Made by a program: the position numbers and the translations under genes
From: Emticicia sp040253585
GTDB lineage: Bacteria; Bacteroidota; Bacteroidia; Cytophagales; Spirosomataceae
Direction of reading: 5' to 3'
Length of the DNA stretch: 64,000 nucleotides
Assembly (NCBI RefSeq): GCF_040253585.1
Contig: NZ_JBELAU010000008.1
Coordinates: 186,001 to 250,000, forward strand
Notes under the pieces: generated by a model
What the model was told of the DNA's origin: nothing
Databases searched by the model: none
Seen by the model: only the letters and a program-made list of their open reading frames with translations
Shown here: positions 33,401 through 41,801 of the stretch, one piece after another
How positions within the stretch are numbered: position 1 is the first letter of the stretch
Layout of the letters: every line of letters begins with the position of its first letter

Positions 33401-34315
33401 ATGAGGGCATTAGTTTTAGGTGGTGGCTCACTCAAAGGAGCTTGGCAAGTTGGCGTGATTCATTCGATTCTGGACACTGGTTTTAAGCCAGAAATGATTT
33501 ATGGAATTTCGGCGGGGGCTTTGAATGGCTCATTTATGGTCAATGAAGCAGGCAAACAGCACCTCGAAAAAGGTAGCATCGACTGGGATTTGGTCAATAA
33601 AAAATTACTACAATTTTGGCTTGAAAATATTACGCAGCCTTCGGATATTGGCGTACTGAAATCGAAGTTTTCGTTGGGAATTGATACACTTTTAAGTCGA
33701 TTCGATGGCTTGATTGATACTAATCCGCTGCACGAAAAGCTAAAAAAGTATCTCAATGTAACCACAATGAGAAAAAGCCCTGTGAAGCTAAAAGTTGGTG
33801 CAGTCAATATCAATACAGGCGAAATGCACTACACCGACCCGCTCGAACAGCATTTTTTGGATTATCTACGTGCCAGTAGTTCGTTGCCTTTTATCATGCC
33901 CGCCATTCAGATTGGTGGCGACCACCGACAAGCCTACATGGATGGTGGCTTGCGAGAAGTTGTGCCACTCAGAAAAGCCATTGAAGACGGAGCAACCGAG
34001 ATTTATTGCGTGGCCACTCACCCGAAAAACCGCCCGCTTGAGCATTTCAATTACCGTAGTTTTTTTAGTTTAATTGAGCGAATAAAAGATATTACGGTCA
34101 ATCAGTTTGAAAATAGCGACATTGAATGGGCGGAAAATTACGCTCAAAGTTATGGAAATATCGGACCATTCCATCTCACGAAGAAAATCAAACTCACGGT
34201 TATTCGTCCAAAAGAACCGCTGCACATAGAATTGACCGATTTTACGACCAAAGACGTAAAAGAAATCATCAAACAAGGCTACGAATATGGACATCAGACA
34301 TTGTTTGGGTATTAA
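33401..34315 (+). CDS. Patatin-like phospholipase family protein
   Basis: 304 residues. The oxyanion motif GGGSLKGAW (about 7-15) is followed by the nucleophile elbow GISAG with Ser37, and the catalytic Asp appears in AYMDGGLRE; all three parts of the patatin catalytic dyad region are present. There is no signal peptide or barrel, so this is the short cytoplasmic type rather than an autotransporter lipase. It should hydrolyse acyl chains from phospholipids or related lipids. The C-terminal 110 residues (IERIKDITVNQFENSDIEWA and onward) are not conserved in motif. It ends 64 bases from the stop of the convergent sterol desaturase gene, with a terminator between. Confidence 0.9.
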   Translation: MRALVLGGGSLKGAWQVGVIHSILDTGFKPEMIYGISAGALNGSFMVNEAGKQHLEKGSIDWDLVNKKLLQFWLENITQPSDIGVLKSKFSLGIDTLLSRFDGLIDTNPLHEKLKKYLNVTTMRKSPVKLKVGAVNINTGEMHYTDPLEQHFLDYLRASSSLPFIMPAIQIGGDHRQAYMDGGLREVVPLRKAIEDGATEIYCVATHPKNRPLEHFNYRSFFSLIERIKDITVNQFENSDIEWAENYAQSYGNIGPFHLTKKIKLTVIRPKEPLHIELTDFTTKDVKEIIKQGYEYGHQTLFGY

Positions 34316-34320
34316 AAACA

Positions 34321-34351
34321 AATTTGGCACATCTTCGAAATGTGCCAAATT
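34321..34351. terminator. Bidirectional terminator with GGCACA stem
   Basis: A perfect 12-bp stem (34321-34332 with 34340-34351) has a CTTCGAA loop and T-rich ends on both sides. It separates convergent patatin and sterol desaturase genes. Its GGCACA(T/C)CTTCG core recurs at 59215-59244. Confidence 0.75.
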
Positions 34352-34378
34352 TTATCTCCAGCTACTCTGAGAAAACAC

Positions 34379-35662
34379 TTACGCCAAAGTCATTTTTTCT
34401 TTCCCTTCCCGAATCTCAAACCAAACGAAATAGGCCGTAACGATGCTTGAAACTACGAAGTAAACCATCATTATGGCAGTTGACCACGAGTATTGCGAAC
34501 TACTGCCAAACCAATCGCCCATTTGGTATATTAAGGCAAAACCTATGATATTTTTAAGCAATTCCCATACGATTGCATAAGGATTTCTGTCCATCAATTC
34601 TGTGTATGCAAAAACGGTTAAGTAAATAAAACCGCCGTAAATAAACATATTGGGCGAACCGATTTTTGCGATATTTCCGAAGAAATAAAAAAGCATTCCG
34701 AAAGTAAACAAAAACTGAAACCATATCCAAACGAGCATATTTTTTGAGCTTTTTGGAGCATATTTCTCGAAATCGTAAGGATTTTCTATTTTTTTATCAG
34801 GAAAACGCTCGACTACATCAGCTGGTCGCCAGCCAGTGGGCATGAACCAAATTCTGAATTTATCTTTCAAACTATTCGTATGATAGGCATCTTTTATCAG
34901 AAACCACAAATGCTGAAAATTTATCTTTATAGGGTTCCAAGTGCTGGCAGGGCGAGTAATGCCATAAACTGGCGGAACATTGGGCAATTCTTCTTGAAAA
35001 GTCCCAAAAAGTTTATCCCAAATAATAAAAATCTGACCGTGATTTTTATCTAAATATTCAGGGTTAATGGCATGATGCACTCGGTGGTGCGAAGGCGTAA
35101 CAATGATTTTTTCAAGAATTCCCATCTTGCCAATATACACCGTATGATACCAAAATTGGGCAAACAAATGCAGTGGTGCAACAACAGCAATGACTTTAGT
35201 ATCAACTCCGAGTAAGGCCGCTGGCAACAAGAAGATAGTAAATAAACTTACAAACGAAGAAATACTTTGGCGTAAAGCACAAGCCAAATTAAACTCTTCG
35301 CTACTATGGTGAATAGCGTGTTTATTCCAGAAGAAATTGATGGAATGTGCCATGCGATGCACTAAATAGCCTGTCAAATCAAGCGATACAAAGGCAATGA
35401 TATACACCCAAATCGTTGATTCAACTTTGTAGAGAGTCCAATGGCTCACCATCCAATCATAAGTTAGGATTGAAACACTCAAGCCCAAAACGTCTTTCAC
35501 AGAATTGGTATAACCCGAAGTCAAGCTCGAAATCATATCCATTGCCTTGAATGAATCTTTTTTGGCGTACCAACCGTAGGCTTTTTCAATAAGCACTAAC
35601 AATAAAAATAGTGGACTGGCAATCGTAAGAATTTTACCGTAGGTTTCCATTTGCTGACGCAA
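34379..35662 (-). CDS. Sterol desaturase/fatty acid hydroxylase family membrane protein
   Basis: 427 residues with several membrane segments (near residues 9-27, 85-105, 143-165 and in the C-terminal third from about 305 to 420). The diiron histidine clusters are visible in order: HRMAH (about 102), HHSSEEFN (about 117) and HHRVHH (about 195). Family members introduce hydroxyl groups or double bonds into lipid chains in the membrane. The extra C-terminal half with four or more hydrophobic segments is longer than the roughly 270-residue core, but this longer type is known in Bacteroidota. It is downstream of two porins in the same direction, but a terminator at 35823-35855 probably separates them. 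Substrate is unknown. Confidence 0.88.
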   Translation of the reverse strand: MRQQMETYGKILTIASPLFLLLVLIEKAYGWYAKKDSFKAMDMISSLTSGYTNSVKDVLGLSVSILTYDWMVSHWTLYKVESTIWVYIIAFVSLDLTGYLVHRMAHSINFFWNKHAIHHSSEEFNLACALRQSISSFVSLFTIFLLPAALLGVDTKVIAVVAPLHLFAQFWYHTVYIGKMGILEKIIVTPSHHRVHHAINPEYLDKNHGQIFIIWDKLFGTFQEELPNVPPVYGITRPASTWNPIKINFQHLWFLIKDAYHTNSLKDKFRIWFMPTGWRPADVVERFPDKKIENPYDFEKYAPKSSKNMLVWIWFQFLFTFGMLFYFFGNIAKIGSPNMFIYGGFIYLTVFAYTELMDRNPYAIVWELLKNIIGFALIYQMGDWFGSSSQYSWSTAIMMVYFVVSSIVTAYFVWFEIREGKEKMTLA

Positions 35663-35822
35663 TTAAGAATTTAGAATTTAAAATTAAGAACTAAAGTTTT
35701 TCAAAAGAACTTGAAAAGTAATTCCTCTGACAAAAGCTTAATTTAGTATGCTTGCATACTGAACATTGTACAAATTTATGAAAAAGTATTTTGATTTTTA
35801 TAAAAGATATAAATTTTGGTAT

Positions 35823-35855
35823 AAAAAAATCCTGCGGAGATTTCGGCAGGATTTT
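35823..35855 (-). terminator. Terminator of the phosphate porin genes
   Basis: A 10-bp stem (35826-35835 with 35846-35855), read on the minus strand, is followed by a run of seven T. It lies 20 bases after the stop of the porin gene at 35875. Confidence 0.75.
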
Positions 35856-35874
35856 CTTCTTTTTTTTTGTCTTT

Positions 35875-37182
35875 TCAGAAACGATATTGCACACGACAAG
35901 TGAAATTATTGTCTTTTACATCAGTCGAATAATCGGTCAAGTTTGTGCTTTCATTTTTGGGTATTTCGTACCAAAATGTTAGCTTTAAATTTTCGTTCGG
36001 ATACATCAAATATCCAAAACCGAGCGTATTAAATCTGACATCAGCCAACGTAAATGCTTTGCCGATTTCTGTACCTTTCACTTTTTTGTTTGGGTCATAC
36101 CAATCATATTTAGCTACAAATTGGTGTTTTTTGCTTCCTAAATGTTGCAAAAAATAAAAGTATGCCCCATCAAAACGACGAATGTATAACGGAGCATTTT
36201 TGCCATTGAGTGTTGGTACTACGCCTGGCGTTTCGGTTGAATTTTGAGTAGCGGTTTGTGTTCCTCTGATGTATTCTGCTCTAAATTCGGTCTGCCCTAC
36301 TCGGTTTGGTATTCTTATCTGTATATCAGCACCGTAGTATTTTCGTGGTGCGATTTTGCCTACGTTTAAAGCTGACGAATCGACCATAAACAATTTACTA
36401 TCAGTTGTTTGATAGATGTACTTCGTAAATTGTTCCATACCACCAAACAAACCCGAAATACTTCCGCTGATAATTAATTTGGGCGAAATTTTATAAGGCT
36501 TTAACGAAAGTCTGCTAATCAAATCTTTATGGCTATCAAAATCGGCTGTTCCTGCCAAACCTTGACCATTAAAAGCACCAATATCCCATTTGATATATTT
36601 AATAAATGTTGTCTTGGTTCGAGTCTCAAACGATGCCATTACGCCCAAATCACGCTCTGTTCGCATCAATAACTGTGACATTCGTCCACGTTCGGGGGCT
36701 TCACGGTCGCTCGAAGAGTAGTTTAATTCAAAGCCAAATGGGCGTGCAAACATACCCGTAGTGAGCGAAAACATATTCCACTTATTCTCGTAAATTCTTC
36801 CCCAAAAATCTCTGATTACAACGCCCCTTTCCGTTCCATCAAACTGAAAAACAAAATTTAGCTGGGGCATATTATTTTTATCAAATCGGGCATAATCGAA
36901 GCGAATACGACCACGACGGAGCATAAAACGATTATTGACATTTAGGGCAAAATCTCCTCCATTAAATGACTTCGCACCCTCTGTCTGTACAAATTGGAAT
37001 TGTGGTTGAATATAGCCGCTGATACCTATATATTCATATTTTTTGAGTGTCGATAAGAGTTTTTTTACGGTCGAAGTATCCACATCCATCAATGAGCCTT
37101 TTTGCTGGGCATATAGTTGGGATACAATACCCAAAAGCATTATCAGCGTAAAATATATACTCTTCGTTTTGGTATGCTTCAT
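35875..37182 (-). CDS. Phosphate-selective porin O/P-family protein
   Basis: 435 residues. Signal peptide ends near residue 25 (SQLYAQ). The barrel has the OprO/OprP-family look: RRGRIRFDYARFDKNNMPQLNFVFQFDGTERG, LTTGMFARPFGFELNY (in parts) and a terminal aromatic strand DNNFTCRVQYRF. Family porins let phosphate and polyphosphate across the outer membrane. It lies 11 bases downstream of another porin of the same family and in the same direction as the PiT phosphate transporter at 38655-40070. The three fit a phosphate uptake locus. The pairing is inferred from gene order; channel selectivity is not proven. Confidence 0.85.
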   Translation of the reverse strand: MKHTKTKSIYFTLIMLLGIVSQLYAQQKGSLMDVDTSTVKKLLSTLKKYEYIGISGYIQPQFQFVQTEGAKSFNGGDFALNVNNRFMLRRGRIRFDYARFDKNNMPQLNFVFQFDGTERGVVIRDFWGRIYENKWNMFSLTTGMFARPFGFELNYSSSDREAPERGRMSQLLMRTERDLGVMASFETRTKTTFIKYIKWDIGAFNGQGLAGTADFDSHKDLISRLSLKPYKISPKLIISGSISGLFGGMEQFTKYIYQTTDSKLFMVDSSALNVGKIAPRKYYGADIQIRIPNRVGQTEFRAEYIRGTQTATQNSTETPGVVPTLNGKNAPLYIRRFDGAYFYFLQHLGSKKHQFVAKYDWYDPNKKVKGTEIGKAFTLADVRFNTLGFGYLMYPNENLKLTFWYEIPKNESTNLTDYSTDVKDNNFTCRVQYRF

Positions 37183-37193
37183 TCATTATACAT

Positions 37194-38417
37194 TTAAAAA
37201 TTCAATTGTGCTTGTAGTCTTAACAAGCGTCCTTTTTGCAAATTATCAATAGTTCTCAAATCTTCAAACCTTCTTTCTGAGAAAGTGTACATCGTAACTA
37301 ACTCGAAATTTTTGTTGGGTTGCCATTCTAAACCAACTTCCAATTCTTTTACGTGGTAGCTACGGGCATCTAATTCGTGTTTTTTTCCACCTTCATAATA
37401 ATGTCCACGCACAAAAGGAATGAAAATTTGTTTTTGTTTCACCATATAACTTGCCGTAATATAGCCACCTTTGAGCGGTTTACTTTCAATAACTTTAGTT
37501 GTTTTATTAAATTCTGGGCCTGTTCCGATATTATACTCGGCCTGAATACCGAAAGGTTTCGGGTATAGAATAAACGAAGCAGCCGCACGTTGGTCGAGGT
37601 AAGAGAAATTGCTTGTACTCGTAACTCCTGTGCTACGCAAATCGGTTGGCAAAACATATTTTCCTGTGTAAGCCTGAATACCTGGCTCAATGATTTGCCC
37701 ATTTTTTAACTGAAATGGATAAGTTAAACGTGCTACTATGTGCGTTTCATTATTAAGTTCTGGTCGGTTAGCGGTTTGTCCATTATAAGCACCAAAAGCA
37801 AAAACGCCATAATCGCCTGAGCCTTTGTAGCCATCGGCTACTAAAGAAGCAAATAGTGTACGCACTTTAGCGGGTGCATACATAAAAAATACGCCCATAT
37901 CTCGCTCATTGGAAACAGCACTATTGAGGGCATCGTTGCGATCGAGTGGTAAACGATTTTGGCTTGATTGCATATTTTCAAAGCCATAAGGAACTTTGCT
38001 TTGTCCAAGTCGGAGGCGATATTCCTTCCTTTTATCGAGAGCAACATCAACGTACATATCTCTGATTTGTCCGAAGTGAAGTCCCGTACTTGATGCCGAT
38101 GAAGCAAAATCGGGCTGAACATAGAAATAAACTCTTTCACCGAGATTTCCGCTAAAAATAATACGCATTCGACGCACAAAAAAACCACCACCATCGCCCA
38201 TTGACCTGTCGCATTGCTCACATTTTAGTTGAGAATTAGTTTCGAGTAAACGGTTATAGCGTACTTGCATATAGCCTCTGATAGCGATATTATCGTACCA
38301 GTTTTTTTTCACTTCTTTCTTTGTAGAGTCTTTGGTAGAAAGTGGAAAAATGGAAGCATTGGACATGATTGGGCACAAAGCTATCGCCAGTCCAATTAAG
38401 GTCTTACGGAGTTTCAT
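37194..38417 (-). CDS. Phosphate-selective porin O/P-family protein (second copy)
   Basis: 407 residues. Signal peptide ends near residue 22 (SNASIF). The conserved family segment LRLGQSKVPYGFENMQSSQN and the ERDMGVFFMY strand are typical of OprO/OprP-type porins in Bacteroidota, and the barrel ends in LLRLQAQLNF. A short Cys pair (CEQCDRS, about 66-72) in the N-terminal part is unusual for a porin and could form a disulphide in an extracellular loop. The second porin starts only 11 bases after the stop of this one, so they are co-transcribed. The upstream PiT gene is 237 bases away with a hairpin in between, so partial read-through is possible. Confidence 0.85.
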   Translation of the reverse strand: MKLRKTLIGLAIALCPIMSNASIFPLSTKDSTKKEVKKNWYDNIAIRGYMQVRYNRLLETNSQLKCEQCDRSMGDGGGFFVRRMRIIFSGNLGERVYFYVQPDFASSASSTGLHFGQIRDMYVDVALDKRKEYRLRLGQSKVPYGFENMQSSQNRLPLDRNDALNSAVSNERDMGVFFMYAPAKVRTLFASLVADGYKGSGDYGVFAFGAYNGQTANRPELNNETHIVARLTYPFQLKNGQIIEPGIQAYTGKYVLPTDLRSTGVTSTSNFSYLDQRAAASFILYPKPFGIQAEYNIGTGPEFNKTTKVIESKPLKGGYITASYMVKQKQIFIPFVRGHYYEGGKKHELDARSYHVKELEVGLEWQPNKNFELVTMYTFSERRFEDLRTIDNLQKGRLLRLQAQLNF

Positions 38418-38593
38418 CTTGATTCTTTTATATTGGTGTTATTAAAAATAATAGTGTTATAAGGTACAGCGAGTGTGGATTGCTGTGAAGAAACTCAATG
38501 TAATACTCTAATTATAAGCATATTACACGTTTAATTCTCTTACGAAAAGATACTTTTAATATAAACTTATAGAACTGATGAAGCAATGGAAAT

Positions 38594-38624
38594 CTCAAGT
38601 ATGTCATTTTCAGACATACTTGAG
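38594..38624 (-). terminator. Hairpin between PiT and porin genes
   Basis: A perfect 12-bp stem (38594-38605 with 38613-38624) has a 7-base loop. It follows the PiT stop by about 30 bases on the minus strand. No T run is present, so termination is probably partial or the hairpin protects the PiT transcript. Confidence 0.5.
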
Positions 38625-38654
38625 AGATATGATACGTTGTAATCTAAAGGATGA

Positions 38655-40070
38655 TTATAATAACCAACGGAAGAATACAAACAACGAAGCCGAAAGAATA
38701 ATTGCGACAGGCAAAGTAAGCAACCAAGCAAGAAGGATGCTTTTGATTGTTCCTGCTTGAAGATTTTTGATACCTTTACTCGCTACCATCGTACCTGCAA
38801 TACCCGAAGACAATGCGTGTGTTGTACTTACTGGAAGTTTGAACCAAGAAGCTAAACCGATTGTAGTTGCTGCAACGAGTTCGGCCGAAGCACCTTGAGC
38901 ATAAGTAAGGTGAGATTTACCGATTTTTTCACCAACCGTAACCACGATACGTTTCCAACCAATCATTGTTCCAAGACCCAATGATAACGAAATCATTAAG
39001 ATTACCCACATTGGGGCGTGGTCAGTAAAACGGCGGATACCTTTTTCTTCTTTGGTTGCCAGATTTTTTAATATTAATTTACTATTTTCACTCAATACGA
39101 TTTCTTCATCTTCAATCAATTTCTTGGTAGTTCCACTCACCGTCAAAAGAGCTTTTCGAATATCCAGAGCATTGGCTTTCTCAACTTTGCCGCTATCAGC
39201 AACACTATTTAAGTAAGCAATACTACTCTTTACTTTTGCGATTTTTTCTTTTTCGGCAGTTGAAGCGTGAGTTGTATCAATAAGAGAGATTTGACTCGAA
39301 ATTGTTGCCAATTCTGGCTTTAATGTATTGAAATCAATGGTTTTATTGATAGCAAAATAAGTTGGTAAAACCCCAATCAAAATCAACATCACTAAGCCAA
39401 TACCCTTCTGTCCATCATTACGACCGTGGAAGAAACTTACGAGCGTACAAGTTGTAATCAAGATGGCACGAATCCAAAATGGAGGAACTTCGTCTTTATT
39501 TGGTTCTTCAAACACTTGTTTTCTGATTTGTTTACTCAATAATCTGCGAAGAGCAAACATCAAGAAAACCGCCAAAGCAAAACCTACCATCGGCGATAAT
39601 AAGAGTGCTGAGAAAATTTCTTTGGCTTTGTCCCAATTTACGGCTGCAATTCCCATTTTATTATCGGGAAGCAAAGCATATCCTAAACCAACACCCAAAA
39701 TCGCACCAATCAAGGTGTGCGAACTTGATGCTGGAATACCAAAATACCAAGTTCCGAAATTCCAAATGATTGCACTAAACAAAAGAGCAAGCACCATAGC
39801 GATACTATGGTAAACATTTTGGTCGATAAGTAGTTCTACTGGAAGCAGGTTTACGATACTCATTCCAACTCCGACTCCACCAGTCACAACCCCAATGAAG
39901 TTGATAATACCCGACCAAACTACGGCCTGAGTTGGTTTGAGAGAGTTGGTATAGATTACGGTTGCAACAGCGTTGGCTGTATCGTGAAATCCGTTGATAA
40001 ATTCAAATGCACAAGCAGCCAAAAGGCAGAATGACAATAAGAGGAAAATGTCGGTTTCTAAGCCAAACAT
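38655..40070 (-). CDS. PiT-family inorganic phosphate transporter
   Basis: 471 residues with about ten membrane segments. The two family signatures are present: GFHDTANAVATVIYT (about 27-41) near the N-terminus and SFFHGRNDGQKGIG in the middle. A long hydrophilic loop of about 110 residues (PELATISSQISLID to EEKGIRRFTDH) splits the two halves. PiT proteins take up phosphate with a metal cation or proton. The usual DUF47/PhoU-like regulator gene is not adjacent here. Two OprO/OprP porins follow in the same direction, so the inner- and outer-membrane parts of phosphate uptake are together. No match to a known phosphate-regulated box was found. Confidence 0.93.
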   Translation of the reverse strand: MFGLETDIFLLLSFCLLAACAFEFINGFHDTANAVATVIYTNSLKPTQAVVWSGIINFIGVVTGGVGVGMSIVNLLPVELLIDQNVYHSIAMVLALLFSAIIWNFGTWYFGIPASSSHTLIGAILGVGLGYALLPDNKMGIAAVNWDKAKEIFSALLLSPMVGFALAVFLMFALRRLLSKQIRKQVFEEPNKDEVPPFWIRAILITTCTLVSFFHGRNDGQKGIGLVMLILIGVLPTYFAINKTIDFNTLKPELATISSQISLIDTTHASTAEKEKIAKVKSSIAYLNSVADSGKVEKANALDIRKALLTVSGTTKKLIEDEEIVLSENSKLILKNLATKEEKGIRRFTDHAPMWVILMISLSLGLGTMIGWKRIVVTVGEKIGKSHLTYAQGASAELVAATTIGLASWFKLPVSTTHALSSGIAGTMVASKGIKNLQAGTIKSILLAWLLTLPVAIILSASLFVFFRWLL

Positions 40071-40112
40071 AATTTTTGGGGTTTAGTTAATTTTTAATTG
40101 ATTATATTGGTG

Positions 40113-40145
40113 TTTGTAATTTGGGTACAAAAGTGAGTATTTTTG
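40113..40145 (+). promoter_or_regulatory. Promoter of the dihydrofolate reductase gene
   Basis: TTTG (40113-40116), a 21-base spacer and TATTTTTG (40138-40145) match both consensus elements exactly. The start would be near 40152, giving a leader of about 94 bases that contains an inverted repeat. Confidence 0.5.
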
Positions 40146-40162
40146 ATTAATCCAAGAAAAAT

Positions 40163-40200
40163 CCAATGTTATCAAATTGTTAAGTATTGATTAACATTGG
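40163..40200 (+). promoter_or_regulatory. Inverted repeat in the folA leader
   Basis: CCAATGTTATCAA (40163-40175) pairs with TTGATTAACATTGG (40187-40200) with a single bulged base and an 11-base loop. It lies between the predicted start and the folA ATG, so it could form a leader hairpin or be a repressor site. Confidence 0.45.
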
Positions 40201-40245
40201 TTATTTCAGCGATATTGTTGTAAAATTAAAATAAAAAATAGTAAT

Positions 40246-40740
40246 ATGCCTATAATTTCTTTGATTGCTGCAATGAGTTTGAACCGAGCGATTGGACTAA
40301 ATAATGCGTTACCGTGGACACCTATTGCGGCTGACTGGGATAATTTGAAAGAAGTAACAAAAGGAAAGAAAATGATTATGGGCCGAAAAAGCTACGATAA
40401 TCCACACCGAATTTGGTCTGAAGTTGGCAATTATGTGATTACTCGCCAAGCAGATTATGTGGCAGATGAAGGTTTTGAAGTGGTTGATAGCTTAGAAACT
40501 GCCTTTGAAAAATGTAAATTTGATGATGAAGTTTTTGTGTTGGGCGGTGAAGAAATATTCCGACTTTCGATTCCTTATGCTAATAAGATTTATCTCACGC
40601 TCGTTAATGAAACTTTTGAGGGAGACGCTTTTTTTCCTGAGTTTGATGAAAGTGAATTTAAAATCATCGAACGTAAGGAGTTTTCGGCAGGACAAAATAC
40701 CCCTTACGACATCTCGATTTTGACTTTTGAACGTAAATAA
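40246..40740 (+). CDS. folA: Dihydrofolate reductase
   Basis: 164 residues, the normal size. The N-terminal strand and loop MPIISLIAAMSLNRAIGLNN, the LPW of the Met20-type loop, the catalytic acid region AADWDNLKEVT, the NADPH-binding GKKMIMGRKSYDN and the C-terminal FVLGGEEIFR with AFFPEF are all present. The enzyme reduces dihydrofolate to tetrahydrofolate with NADPH, for thymidylate and purine synthesis, and is the trimethoprim target. Thymidylate synthase, often next door, is absent here. The gene has its own promoter and a leader inverted repeat. Its stop is 3 bases from the convergent stop of the next gene, so no terminator fits between them. Confidence 0.95.
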   Translation: MPIISLIAAMSLNRAIGLNNALPWTPIAADWDNLKEVTKGKKMIMGRKSYDNPHRIWSEVGNYVITRQADYVADEGFEVVDSLETAFEKCKFDDEVFVLGGEEIFRLSIPYANKIYLTLVNETFEGDAFFPEFDESEFKIIERKEFSAGQNTPYDISILTFERK

Positions 40741-40743
40741 AAC

Positions 40744-41529
40744 TTACTTACCTTTATAATAGAGCATTTTTTTGCCCGTATTTACATCGGTGAGTAGTAA
40801 TGCTCCACGTTCGATATAATATTTTGAATTTGCAACATCGGTGATTTTACCATTGACATTTACTCGCCAGTAAAGAATATTCCCTTTTGTAAACCACCTT
40901 GCCCCTGCTGCTTTTACTTGAGCAATGGCTGAGTTTCCACCACCCGACGAGTTTCCCGAACTATTCGGCCCACTCACATACGAACTTGAACCACCATCGT
41001 CAATCGTGCCATCGGCATTAAGGATGATTGATGTGCTACTTCCGCCATAAAACCCACCATTTGATGAATAATTCTCTTGGTTTGTCCATTTTCCGACCAA
41101 ATTGGGGTCTCGATAAAGACCATCGGGTTTTACTGCTGTATTGTTTGTCTGTGGCGAAACTGCAGCAGTAGCTTTTGCAAAACTCCCCTCCAGAATCACC
41201 TGATTATTATAGCTAATTTTCTGCTGAATGGCATTATTTTGTAATTGCATCACAAAAGTAAACACCGTTCCATCATTATAAGTAAGCGTACCCGACGCCG
41301 TATTTGCAGCCGTATTTCCTTTAATTTGATAAGTATTAGTCTCTCCTCCAGAGAAAACTACCATTTGGCCAGAAAGTTGGTTTGCATTGGCTGTCTTTAA
41401 TAATAATTCAGCTTTTAAACTTCCGTTGCTTCCTTTCACCTGACCTTGCCAGTTTCCAAGAAATGATTGAGCAAAAATTGGGGATTCTATCATCATAAAA
41501 AGTGAGTAAAATAAAATGAGTTTCTTCAT
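40744..41529 (-). CDS. Secreted protein of unknown function with Ser/Gly-rich linker
   Basis: 261 residues. Signal peptide ends near residue 20 (PIFAQS). Residues 22-110 are a lipocalin-like or beta-barrel-like region (FLGNWQGQVKGSNGSLKAEL, SGQMVVFSGGETNTYQIKG). A second segment (GLYRDPNLVGKWTNQENYSS) starts another beta domain, interrupted by a Gly/Ser-rich linker (SSYVSGPNSSGNSSGGGNSA), and a final YWRVNVNGKITDVANSKYYI strand pair. GKWTNQENYSS-type segments occur in Bacteroidota lipocalin-like proteins. I do not recognise an enzyme motif. A TAAGTTTG at 41574-41581 on the minus strand is a possible -7 element about 45 bases upstream. Confidence 0.65.
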   Translation of the reverse strand: MKKLILFYSLFMMIESPIFAQSFLGNWQGQVKGSNGSLKAELLLKTANANQLSGQMVVFSGGETNTYQIKGNTAANTASGTLTYNDGTVFTFVMQLQNNAIQQKISYNNQVILEGSFAKATAAVSPQTNNTAVKPDGLYRDPNLVGKWTNQENYSSNGGFYGGSSTSIILNADGTIDDGGSSSYVSGPNSSGNSSGGGNSAIAQVKAAGARWFTKGNILYWRVNVNGKITDVANSKYYIERGALLLTDVNTGKKMLYYKGK

Positions 41530-41594
41530 AGCAAAATGAGTTTAATTAAATTATTATTCAAATAGATAGCAGGCAAACTTACTTGTTAATTAAC

Positions 41595-41620
41595 GTCGGC
41601 AGGGTTTTAAACCTGCCGAC
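41595..41620. repeat. GTCGGCAGG inverted repeat
   Basis: A 9-bp stem (41595-41603 with 41612-41620) flanks an AT centre. It lies in the divergent region between the secreted protein and the amidohydrolase, overlapping where the -33 of the minus-strand gene would be. It may be a dispersed repeat or an operator. Confidence 0.4.
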
Positions 41621-41801
41621 ATTCTCCACTTAGATTTTTTGGTAAAATTATGATATTTATGACCTGCTTCAAAGAGTAGTTTTCTTTAATACTACTGCCA
41701 TTAAATCTCTACATTTAAAATAAAATCTCGCTTTATAGCCAACAAAAATTTCATTGCTTATAGTTTTTCTATATTTTTAAGTCAAATTGAATGAAACCTA
41801 T

